In this document: in pieces, positions 9,841 through 21,400 of the stretch
Layout: each line of letters starts with the position of its first letter
How positions within the stretch are numbered: position 1 is the first letter of the stretch
Origin: Zoroaster sp. YZ-2022
Taxonomy: Eukaryota > Echinodermata > Asteroidea > Forcipulatida > Zoroasteridae
Length of the DNA stretch: 64,000 nt
Assembly (NCBI GenBank): GCA_029582265.1
Contig: CM055834.1
Span: 4,030,001-4,094,000, forward strand
Direction: 5' to 3'
Notes under the pieces: generated by a model
Seen by the model: only the letters and a program-made list of their open reading frames with translations
Database searches by the model: none
What the model was told of the DNA's origin: nothing
Translations under genes and position numbers: made by a program

Positions 9841-11295
9841 AGGCTAAAATAGCGGTGATTCACGAGCTACAGTCTGCTGTAGTATTCTCAAAATTGATGG
9901 GATGATATGACATAGAAGTGCTGCTTCTGGGAAGTACTTAATTTTGCTAATTACAGATTAGCTGAAATGTATTATTTAGAGACGGTCAAAAAACGATACT
10001 TGTTGACAAAGTTAACTGAACTGTCACAAAACCGTCTGCTTCGCTTCACAGATGTGTAGAATTCACTTTCATTAAGAAATTTACTATCAGGGATGCGTAC
10101 CCAGTCTCTCGCATTATGACAATTAAGTGGTTTTCGACGCTTGTTGAAATAATTTAACATTGAAAATGTAGGGAATATTTTTGAACATTTGGACCTGTTT
10201 TTGAGAATTCTGGATTTAGTTTTAGTGACAAAATCCTTCACTGCGATGGTTACAAATACCATGTATACTCAAGGCTACATGTAAATATTCAGTTTGCAAG
10301 GGGCCGGCTATAGTTCCAGTCCGTCAACACTAATAAACATGTAATCATGAAATAGACTACTTTGTTTAGGGGAACCCGCCCCCAGCATCTTTTCGGGGCA
10401 GTGGCACTGGCCCCCGTGGCATCCCCCTCCCCGGTTCCTATTACCATGGAGGAAGAAAGAGACGTACCTGCCCGTGTTCTACCGGCAATTTCACGAAATG
10501 TTTTCATTGGAAATTTGAAAACTTTGAAAGGAAAACAAATAGCCACTTAGTGATTGATTAGTGCTTGGTACACAGCCAGATTAGCCACAGTGTAAAACAG
10601 ACAGGGGTGGCCCAAAGAACGGTTCTTTTAAAAACTTAAGCTCAGAAGTTTGCAAATCAATGCAACAATATCAAACACTTTGCCTTGTAAAAATATGCAA
10701 ACGATTTGATCCGAGAACGGTACGTAGGGAAGGGACAAGGAGAATAAAACGATTCTATAAGGCAAAGTGAAAAACGTTTGAAAAAAAGCAAGTGAAGGGG
10801 TAGTTTCACTTGCGATGAGCATACCTCGAAGAGCATATGGACTATTCACGTTTAATTGTTTTAAATGTTAAAGTTAGACATCGATCAATATTTTGATTTT
10901 GATAAAATGTTTTGTGATTTTTAAGTATTTTCAAATAATTATTTGAATTTTTTGTCTCGTGCATTGGTTTCTTAAGGAATTAATTTAGTGGGGTGCACCC
11001 ATCACGCAGTATCCCCCCCCCCCCCAATAAAAAGAAGCTTTTGAATATGTAGAACTGTTGTCGTACTACTGTTGTCAACAACTCGAAAGGCTAATTATTT
11101 GCACTTATTAAGTGGTGAAAACCAGACATCTCATAAGAGATGTTATGTAATATCTACCACTGTGTCACATGCAGATTTGTTGCCACAAAAATACATTTAA
11201 AAGTAATCCGTTTTAGTTGGCTGGCTCATGGACTAGCCCAACTGAACATGAACTGAAAGGAAATGTGTTGGATAATTTCACACCCCTGATACGGC
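9841..11295. other. Stretch without recognised genes
   Basis: No splice-bounded conserved exon or known repeat was recognised here. There is a C-rich segment near 10376-10440 and a poly-C run near 11011. Short open frames on both strands have no family resemblance. Confidence 0.5.
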
Positions 11296-11499
11296 AGGGC
11301 TCTCAAAAGTAGCCGGTCACCGGCGGCAAATCGCCGCCTGCGGCAGGTTTTGCCGCCGGCTACGTTTCACCGGATGACCAAAAATATTTTGTTGACCTTT
11401 CTGTGAACTTCTCTGCAAAAAACTGATTCGCACGCGGTGCGATACGAAGTTTTATTTACCTGAAATCACGTCAAAACTAGTAAGTATTCTCAGCGACAC

Positions 11500-12522
11500 G
11501 GCCGCAGCCATTATGTATACGCTCCCTTGCGCTTTGTGTAAGCTGTATCCTGATTGGTTAACGATGTTTCCTGTACTGTGATTCCATACACTTTTGTCAA
11601 ACTGTTTGTTTTCTTCCTCCATAGGTAAAACTTGTAGCTTTGCATGGTGAGGATGATAAGTAAGACTAATTGCGGTGACACCATGTGGAATCTCAATTGA
11701 GTAGTAATTAGTTCTGAAAAGAACTGGGGGTACAACTCGACGTTTCGATCAGTATGCTCTGATCGTCCTCAGGAGAATGCCGGACTCTGGAAAATGCTGC
11801 TGCTTAAGTAGACTGCTGGAGGATCATCCCATGAATGGATGCTGGAGGATTAGTTCGTTGAGGCGCGCAGGCGGGAAACTGTGAGACTATGAGACTAGGA
11901 TCATAGGGGTTGGGGGAGAGGAGTGTGTGCTCACTGAACTGAATCAGTTGTTAACAAGCACAGGGGAAGGAGGGTGGTTGACTTAGGATATAGGGGATCC
12001 CTCAGTCTGGGGTGGGTTATGGACTTTGGATATAGAAGATCCTTCAGTCTGTAGTATAGGTCGCCAAATGTCGCTGATGAAGAAACCGATGTCCTGTGGC
12101 ACAGTGTCGTGTTTGACGATCTCGATGGCCTCTCTGATGCGTCTGGGGTGCCATGCGTCGATGGGTGTGATGAGTTGGGCTGCCTGCCAGTCGATTTGGT
12201 GGTCCTTGATGTGCGAGTGCTTGACGATGGCGGACTTCTCGAAATCTCCTCTGCGGCCGTGTGCTCGGTGTTCCTTCAATCTGATGGGGAGGTTGCGTTT
12301 TGTTTCGCCGATGTACACCTTACCGCACTCACAGGGGATCCGGTAGACTCCCGCTCTGTTGTTTGGGTCCGGTTTGTCCTTGTGGGTATGTAGAAGTCCT
12401 TGGAGTTTGCTGGGGGCTGAGTGGAACACATCGATGCCTGCTTGTGATGGTGATACATTGTATTCATTCATATAAGACTCAAATAGACCGGCTGCGGTAC
12501 GTATGCTACAAACAAATATCAA
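11500..12522 (-). mobile_element. Penelope-like element 3' part with GIY-YIG endonuclease
   Basis: A minus-strand open frame (11983-12522, about 179 codons) encodes AGVYRIPCECGKVYIGETKR followed by LPIRLKEHRAHGRRGD, the GIY-YIG nuclease core in the C-terminal version carried by Penelope-like elements. The upstream RT is missing, so the copy is 5' truncated. Downstream on the minus strand (11500-11790) is a terminal segment with CATACTGATCGAAACGTCGA and CACATGGTGTCACCGC. The same segment recurs at 51055-51260 and, more diverged, at 22150-22350. Nuclease activity cannot be judged without the RT. Confidence 0.8.
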
Positions 12523-12689
12523 ACTAGCTGCTCAGGATGGAATGTTTGCCTATTGTTAAGTTCACAGTAATTGGATTAGTGGGACCTTAAGTGCTGCTTT
12601 ATGTCTGCACTGGAGTGTGCACCACGATGTGTAAAAAAAAAAGAGGATTTTATTTATAGGGGATTACGAAAGCCCATTAGTGCCATCGT

Positions 12690-13700
12690 CATTTTATTTT
12701 CGAGAGCAATTATTTTTATTTTAGAGAGCAGTTATTTTTTATTTTCGAGAGCAGTTATTTTTATTTTCGAGAGCAGTTATTTTTATTTTCGAGAGCAGTT
12801 ATTTTTATTTTCGGGATCTTTACGAAACAAAGTTTTGGTCGTGGGCCTTGCCTTATTTTATGTACAACAACGATTACAGGCCTGATAGCGGAATGGCCCC
12901 GTTTCACAAAGGCCATAGGACGTGCAGTCTATTTTTAGTAACTTTCGGTTTTACCGCTATTTATATTTTCGAGAGCAGTTATTTTTATTTTCCAGAGCAA
13001 TTATTTATATTTTCGAGAGAAGTTATTTTAGTTTCTAGAGCAGTTATTTATATTTTCCAGAGCAGTTATTTTTATTTTCGAGAGCAGTTATTTTTATTTT
13101 CCAGAGCAGTTATTTTTATTTTCCAGAGCAGTTATTTTTATTTTCGAGAACAGTTATTTATATTTTCCAGAGCAGTTATTTATATTTTTGAGAGCAATTA
13201 TTTACATTTTCGAGAGCAGTTATTTTTATTTTCCAGAGCAATTATTTATATTTTCCAGAGCAGTTATTTTTATTTTCGAGAGCAGTTATTTTTATTTTCC
13301 AGAGCAGTTATTTATATTTTCCAGAGCAGTTATTTATATTTTCCAGAGCAGTTATTTTTTATTTTCGAGAGCACTTATTTATATTTTCCAGAGCAGTTAT
13401 TTATATTTTTGAGAGCAATTATTTTTATTTTCGAGAGCAGTTATTTTTATTTTCGGGATATTTACGAAACAAAGTTTTGGTCGCGGGCCTTGCCTTATTT
13501 TATGTACAACAACGATTACATGCCTCCGAAAGCCCATTAGTGCCATCGTCATTTTATTTTCGAGAGCAGTTATTCTGAGAGCAGTTATTTTTATTTTCCA
13601 GAGCAGTTATTTTTATTTTCCAGAGCAGTTATTTATATTTTCCAGAGCAGTTATTTTTATTTTCGAGAGCAGTTATTTTTATTTTCCAGAGCAGTTATTT
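12690..13700 (+). repeat. 21-bp satellite array (TTATTTTTATTTTCGAGAGCA type)
   Basis: Roughly forty imperfect copies of a 21-bp unit alternate between TTTTCGAGAGCAGTTATTT and TTTTCCAGAGCAGTTATTT variants. The array is interrupted by two related spacers (about 12812-12960 and 13455-13545), both containing TTTACGAAACAAAGTTTTGGTC and TGTACAACAACGATTACA, which implies a larger duplicated block. Because 21 is a multiple of three, a plus-strand frame of about 230 codons stays open and reads as a Phe/Tyr/Glu/Ser-rich heptad. I do not regard this as a gene. Confidence 0.9.
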
Positions 13701-14033
13701 TCAAAATTTTCCGGGGGAGGGCCGCCGGATCCCGCCTTTCCCGGAACACGTACCGCCTTAATTCGGCGCTCGGCAAATGGGCTTTGCCCATTTGTCTGCA
13801 CCCTCCTACTCTAAACTTTGAGAGCCCTGCTGATGATGATAGTGATGGAACTAGAAGACACAATCTCCCACAATTCATGTCTCTATACGAGATGTAAAAA
13901 TAAATGTACCATGAAACAATGTCTCCAAAGGATAGAATAAAGAAAATTTTAAAAATCCAGACACAAATGAAACATGTAAATTTCTTATATATATTTGTTT
14001 TAATTTCAGGAATTAATAAAACAAACCCCAATA

Positions 14034-14113
14034 TTAAACCTAACTCCCTAGACAACAAAGGCAGTTGGAGGATTTTTATTGTTCACTAACAATGCTTAGG
14101 GAGTTAGGGTTAA
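14034..14113. mobile_element. Very short TTAA-flanked palindromic element
   Basis: TTAAACCTAACTCCCTAG and its near inverse CTTAGGGAGTTAGGGTTAA enclose only about 45 bases. TTAATAAAACAA occurs just outside on both sides (near 14014 and 14111). It belongs with the GGGAGTTAGGGTTAA-ended sequences at 4662-4862 and 47829-48149. Confidence 0.55.
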
Positions 14114-14848
14114 TAAAACAACACCCAATGACTTATAATGGTAAAACTAACAGTATTAAGGAAAAATACATGTAATCAATAATACTTTTGTTTTAATGTC
14201 GATTATGGTCCGATTGCTTATATACCCGTGTTCATTCAAGAATGGGGTTTTGTCACCCTTGTTTCAGCAAACTGGTTATAAAGCACTCTTAAATTAAAAT
14301 ATCCCACTTCATTGGTATTGTTAACATGGATCAAAATTTGAGTCACATTTTATGTAAAAGGTCTATCATACTTTCTAAGGTAATAGTAACAATACATTGG
14401 TGATAATGCCAGGAACTGTCTGAGAATGGTGCATAGTGTTACTTCACATGTTAAGTTATATTAGATGCCAATGCATGTTATGTACAGTATGTATAAACAT
14501 GACATTTCACACATTGTGAGTCCTATTGTTCACCAAAGAGGCTATGAGATTATAAAATCAAGATGATCAACAGGGGATCACATCAAGGTGTGCTAAGAAT
14601 ATCAATAATTTATTACTAGAAGGTATATCAATAAAACACTTTGTGCACATCTATAAAGTGATGGGGGTCAGATGTCTGTCTATTGACACATTAACTGTGC
14701 ACAACTTCCTATATACTATGTTTCCAAATTATTACAGGTAATCACACCCTCAACATACCAATAATTGAGTCCACAGAGATCAATAGCCATCACACAAGGT
14801 AAATATACACTAGAGGTTCTACAGATTATCAATTGAGATTTCACATTC

Positions 14849-15089
14849 CGTCCCTAATTAAGTTGGCATAGTGACCAATGCGGTATTGGTCACTTTGCCA
14901 AATTACAAAAATAGCCAGTTAGAGCATTCGTCATTTGAATGCATGCTCTATCTCCAAAACTATAAGGAATACATGTACTAATGGGCGGGAAAATGTACTA
15001 AATGGGCGGGAATGTACTGAATGTACTAATGGGCGGGAAAACTTAAAATTGAAAAAAGCCGGATTGGTCACTATGGCAAATTAGGGACG
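14849..15089. mobile_element. MITE with CGTCCCTAATT ends and 4-bp duplication
   Basis: The left end CGTCCCTAATTAAGTTGGCATAG and the right end (inverse CGTCCCTAATTTGCCATAG) match over about 30 bases with few differences, including GTGACCAAT. ATTC flanks both ends (14845-14848 and 15090-15093). The interior repeats GTACTAATGGGCGGGAAAA three times. It lies downstream of the metaxin stop codon and could fall within its 3' untranslated region. Confidence 0.8.
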
Positions 15090-15475
15090 ATTCATGATCC
15101 ATCTGAATGCCTGGATACCAGCCACTGACTAATACTAGCTACAGATCCTCTGGTCTGACAATCAAATAATTGGAAGGAAAGGTCAATCTTATTTTAACCT
15201 TTATTTCCTATTATCCATATTGTTTTACTGTACTTCTCAATACTTATTCACAACCCATTTTATCAAGCTTTGCTAGCTTAGCCCAGATTGAAAAACAACT
15301 GGATTGTGGCACAACCCCTTTACACAAATAGCTCAGAATCTCCATTTCCTAAACTGAAGTTCCATTTTCTTCATGGATGAGTGAATAACAAGCAGAGTGA
15401 TGATACTGCATTAGTTGGATCTGTAGACAGAACCTTCCTGTAGTCATCAGAGATTGGTTATCTTTGTCAAGATAT

Positions 15476-18400
15476 CTATTGACCCTCATCTCCATCATCA
15501 TATTCCAGCTCAATCCCTCCTTCAGAGTCTGTTATCTGTAATCGTACTAGACCATTCAAGAATGCATAGCTAACCATGGCTGCGAGGGCAAATAATACAG
15601 CCAGCACCTGATTACGTCTCTTGTGGGGGTCGTCAAAAGGATCCTCCATTGGTGTCTTGGAGGTAGGCTGCTTGGTATCTGAAGTGGTTGTAAAAGTAGA
15701 ACATGAAGAGTTCAAAATGTATCCCCCATGTTTTTGGTTATTTTAAAGACAATTGCTGAAAATGTTCTTTTTAATTGGCACAATTTGTTTTTAATTGAAG
15801 AAGGGAAAACAAGTGCTTTAAAATTACATATTAATATGGTTTTATAGTAAATAATATACCTATTAATTGTCTATTAATTCTGGACCTTTTGTACTGTGAC
15901 ACCAAGCTTCTGACAACTATTTTGTGAAATATCTCATTTCAAAGTATTTGTTTTCCTTTCTAAAAAGAAATTATCAATGCTCTGATAAAAACAAAAATTT
16001 AAGAAATTGCCGGTATAACACAGATATTAAAATTATACAATGCAGCTATAATAAAAATAAATTATGCCTGACGTGCACATTTTCTAAATCCCCCACAATC
16101 CTCCCACCTTCCCCCACAATCCTCCCACCTTCCCCCACAATCCCCCCACCTTCCCCCCATCTCCCCTTTGGCTACGGCCCTGGATAATTCAAATGAGAGA
16201 GTAGGGTCATGAAATCGTTGAGCCCCATTTTAAATAATTTTTGGTTAGAAATTTATAGAAGAGTGTAAAAAGTGTAGAAATGCTTTATAAATTAAAGAGT
16301 GCAGCATCCTCTGCTTTCCTCTGCATGCTTTTTAATACACCATTGTTCATATAAGTAAAGGTGATGAATAAACTCAACCACCCTGACTATTTGTTAAGTA
16401 CATGTCATTGATTATCAAGACAGATTTATAGCTTAAAGTATAAAATAGGTTTGCTGTGACACCATCACCATGTGAAAGTAATCTCTTGAGTATTATGAGT
16501 GAACCTTCAGATAAACTTGGTATTATGATCAGTATGCTTTCTTGATGAGAAGACATTTAAAAGTACACTGATCAAAACATTGAGAATTATAAAACCTCAT
16601 ACATAGATTCTGAGGCTAGTTTTACTGTACCACTCGTAGCAGTCAATATTTGTATACTAGCCAATACTCATGAGAAATTACTTTCACATGGTGTTACCCT
16701 ATTATTTTATAACTTATTGTTATTTCACCGTGCCTTGGGGTTCAGCAGGAAAGTATCTCAGCACAATGCGGGAACAGAATCTGCAGAGATTATCTACTCC
16801 TCTAAGATGCATCTGAAGCTGATTACTGGGAAGAGGAGCTCGTAGTAATGGAGCAAGGTAGCTAAATATCAAGGCATCTAGGGAAGTAGGTCTATGGTAC
16901 AATGTACAACAAACAAAATCCAATACAGAGAATTCAATCAAACAAGCTGAACTTACAGTTACACCACATGACTTTTGTCAACTGGACAAATTAAGACCAA
17001 TAGATGCTTTGGGCCAGAAAACATATTGACAGTATTGGTCAAGAAGACTTGTGAAATTATTTACTTTTCCCCTTGTGTGTACAAGTGGGCCTACAGTACA
17101 TGAAGCTAAAATTGTACATAATTTGTGGTTAAGTGCAAACTAATGAGCCTATCCAGGGACTAATGTCATGAAACTGATCTTATCTTAACCATTGTGATCT
17201 CCATGTATTTTTGTATTGTTGCATCACCATTTATAATTCACATTGGTATCCTCTTACAGTATACAGTCAAATGATACTGCTTCCATTCCTGAGGCAGGAA
17301 GCATATCTGGTAAACAATACAGTACTAAGAATAACATAGACAGGGAGACAAGAAAATCTTTCAATAGACAGTGAATTGATACATACACTTTGCCAAAAAA
17401 GAAGTCTTCTTCTCCAAGCCTGACAGAGAGTAGATTCATACACTCCTTGGCATCATTGTACACCTGCGATGACAAAGCATCAGTTATAAGACAAGGTTTC
17501 TTTATTGTTTTCAAGTTTTCTGACCTAGCATAACTCAAGAAGAAAATAAACACTGATGTTTGAATCAGAATCAGATATTATAGCACTACATGTAAATATC
17601 ATCTATTGATTTATTATTACAACTACTTGTATGAGGCATTGTGCAGTGAATGATTTCCCCTGTATCGCATCACAATCTGTGATAGAATTTAACAAAAAAT
17701 GCATCACAGATTTTGCCATTGTGGTTTAATAATAAACATTTTTGAATTTACTATACCCAAAGCTCAGGTAACGTTGATATTTCTGACCAAAATAATACCA
17801 AGGGTTCCGTCTCGTCCGGGTTTGTTTCCGTACGTCCAGACTGGGGGTACATGTACGTCTGTCCGACGTTGCCAATGATGAATTCACGACGCGACGGTGT
17901 TGATGCAATGGTGAATGCGTGCACCAGTGCATGTGTACCTGTGCACACGCCATGCATGCTGACGGAGAGCCACTCATTTTCCCGACTGTTAATTGATTGG
18001 CTAAGCTTGAATTTTTAATAATCAAAATCAAGATTGATCATACCACAAAGTACACTCAAAATTTACTTTGAAAAGCACCCGAACACGTCGCAGTCGGTAA
18101 TTGCTTTTTGCGATATTGCATCTATTTTAGCGATCGATATACAAACAATGTGAAGTGTTACGGAGTGCTATGGTTGAGCGGTTTAGTGCATCGGATTTGT
18201 GTTCTGATGGCTGAGTCGTCGAATGTGGGTTCAAATCCCAACCGCGACCGGGGTACTTGTGTCCTTGAGCAAGACACTTTACCATTTGCTTCTCTCCACC
18301 CAGGAGTAAATGGGTACATGTGAGGGCAGAGTTGGTTGTTGTGTTTGACTAGCCCATATGCGCTGAAATGGCAGCAATTGAGCTGTATACTCCCCAGGGA

Positions 18401-21400
18401 GATGAGATGGTTTCAGGAATGATTTGAGCCTGATGAGCAGGGGTAATAATGTAATGCACCTTGAGCACCAGTTTGGTGAATACGTGCGCTATATAAGTCT
18501 ACATTATTATTATTATTAAAGAAACAGAAATGGACGGAAGACTAACTTTCATGAATGACTGCAATTTTGCTAAAATAAGGAAGAAATTGTCCTAGAAAAA
18601 AGATACACTTGAAGTTCTTTGGCTATTTGTTACCACTTATGACTCAATTTCCGGACACTAAAGACTATTTCTGGTAAAATCTGGACATTATATGATGGAC
18701 CAAACAGCAGTAAAGCTTTGAAAAACCAATACCTGAACCTGTGTACACTGCAATGTGTAATTTTAAGCATTTTTAATTTGCTATACAAAAATCACAGATT
18801 GCTCTCTGACTTTGCTATGCAAATTCTTGTTTTAATTTTCAAACTAAATTTTCCCTGTTGTGCATAACTGTTGTTAAAGACAATGACACCTTGAAGCTAG
18901 ACCATTAGTTATAATTATTTCATTATAAGACTGATTTGTGTTTAGTTTAGAATCATACTTACTCTATTGGTGACTTCTTGAGGTTCCATGTGGTTCCCTC
19001 CCCTTGTCACCTCTACTCGACTCTCTGCCTCTCGATGCCATCGACCAGGAATGAAGTAATTAAAGGGAAAGTTGAGGGCTTTCGCATACCAGGGCCGCGT
19101 AAATTCTACATAATTTTTAGCATCTATCCACCACACATGGAGCTTTAAAAAAAGTATACAAAAATAGTTATCATACCAGTCAACCTGATATGAATCTAGT
19201 AAGACATTTTCCCATCACTTAAGACATGAGAGAAAACACTTGTCATGCTTGTTACAAATATTCAAGAATGCATCACAAATTACAGGCATACATGTGTATA
19301 TGTAATTCACTTTAAAATGCAAGTGAGCACACACTGCACATACAACAAGAATCCTCATTAACCCGCCTATAGGTTTAACAATCAAAGACACTCAAAATTT
19401 GTATGTCTCTCTTAACCCATTGACTTTGTGCAGTGCACTCAAATACATGTGGCTGTGATAGGAGGTCAAACCAAAACCAAAACCAATCAAAGACACTCAA
19501 AATTTGTATGTAACTCCCAACCCATTGACTTTGTGCAGTGCACTCAAATAAATGCAAGGACATGTGGCTAGGATAGGTCAAACCAAAACCACTCTACAGT
19601 ACATACACAGCTCTGTGTGACTCTGTGGTTTGACCTACCAATTGGCAATGCAACCAAAAATACTCAAGTGACTGTCTGTGGGTGCGGTGCTTACTGGGCC
19701 AAATTTCAGCCTGGGCATAGGAGGGTTAACTTGTAAATTTGACTTTTTGTATTATCTTACTTGTTTAATATTATGAAAAATATATATAATAATAATAATA
19801 ATAATGTGTGGATTTATATAGCGCACGTATCCACCAACTAAGTGGTGCTCAAGGCGCATTATATTATTATCCCTGCTCATAAGGCTCATAAGGCTCATAA
19901 ATCATTCCTGAAACCATCTCAGCTCCCTGGGGAGTATACAACTCAATTGCTGCCATTTCTAGCGCATATAGAGCAAACCAACTCTGCCTTCACAGGTACC
20001 CATTTAACCCCTGGGTGGAGAGAAGCAATTATGATTAAGTGTCTTGCTCAAGGACACAAGTGTCACGGCCGTGATTCGAACCCACATTCTGCTGTTAACA
20101 CCAGAACTTGAATCCGGTAAGCTAGACCGCTCGGCCACGACACCCCATATGAGGAGCATTAAGGGAAAGTATAATATTGGCAATACTGATACAACTGGAA
20201 ATAACTATTAACTAATTTTAAGAAATAAGAAAATAGGAATTTGAAATTAGGAAAGACATTTCTTAAATTCAATGTTGGAATTAAAACAAAACGTTTGCAA
20301 AACAGATTGGTGGTTTAACCCTCCTACTTCTGGTGCCTTTTTCATACAATTTGATCCACCATTTGAAACCATTCACTTTTGTGGTTTTGAATGGTGAAAT
20401 AACTGTGTACAGTATTGATTCCCCCAAATGGTTTTGAATGGTAGGTCAGCTAATACAAAACCTTGTTTAGATCTTTCCAAATGGTAGTACAGCTAATACA
20501 AAACCTTGTTTGGATACTTCTAAGTGGTGAATCAATGGATCCTCTATGCATTTGAATGGATTTGAATGGTAGTAAAGCTTGCTACCAACACTGTTCAATT
20601 GTATGTGTACAAAACCAATGGGCATTTTGGTAAGTGGAAATTTTGAATGGTTTCAAATGGTCAAACAGTAGGAAGGTTAATGTCTATCTGTATTCAATAA
20701 GAGTAAGCATACTATTTTCATAAAAGCAGTTTTTGCAACCATTAACAATGTTGTACCTTTTCTTTAACCAAAATGATACATACATGTAAATGTTGACATT
20801 TTCATTTTAAATGAGTCATGGTTTGTAAGTTTCTGGTGCATTTGATGTAAAGGCAGTTTTATCACCATTGCTTCACATACTCTTACTAGACTTGTAGTGA
20901 TATCACACCAGTTACATGTATCTCAGGTCTTCATTGTCTCAAAACTCCAAAAATGTTTTTTCCACTGGATATCTGGATAATGAATTGTCTGGAATGTCTG
21001 AAGTAGCCACAGCTACTTTTGTGTTACAGGATCTTAAAGGGGCAGTATCGTCATGATCAACAGGGCATGGAATCAGAGTGCTAGTTTTTGATTAACTCAG
21101 AGACTGAAAATAATTCCCCACATGATAATGTCATATTACCATTTCTGCTGCATATATGAACCAGTAATTTTCAGTCACTGTGTTCATCGATTCCATGCCC
21201 TGTTGAAGTCTGCACTGATTGTGATGATACTGTCCCTTTAATCATGACTTTGCACAATGCAAATCAGTGGAAATCATCTATTGTCTTTGAAACCAACCAT
21301 TCCAGGTAGAAATTTCTCTTCCATCAGTGCTTTGAATGCTAAGACATCTGCCCTCTGTTGGTCTGTCAACTCCTCATCTAAGTCCAACTGATTCTCTTGA

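Larger units (their letters stand above)
11296..13833. mobile_element. Possible composite bounded by CAGGGCTCTCAAA termini
   Basis: CAGGGCTCTCAAAAGT at the left and its near inverse ACTTTGAGAGCCCTG at the right could be hAT-like terminal repeats enclosing about 2.5 kb. That interval contains a Penelope-like fragment and a 21-bp satellite. The adjacent 8 bases (TGATACGG and CTGATGAT) do not match, so either the duplication has decayed or the termini belong to two different elements. Confidence 0.35.

Noticed and set aside
10289..10546. Overlapping open frames on both strands near 10.4 kb
   Set aside because: No splice-site support or family similarity; the region is C-rich, which reduces stop codons.
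12848..13540. 230-codon plus-strand frame as a gene
   Set aside because: It lies entirely within the 21-bp satellite and its spacers; the period is a multiple of three.
17751..17975. GC-richer open segment in a metaxin intron as an extra exon
   Set aside because: It has no conserved metaxin sequence, would disrupt the phase between exons 4 and 5, and resembles no known protein.
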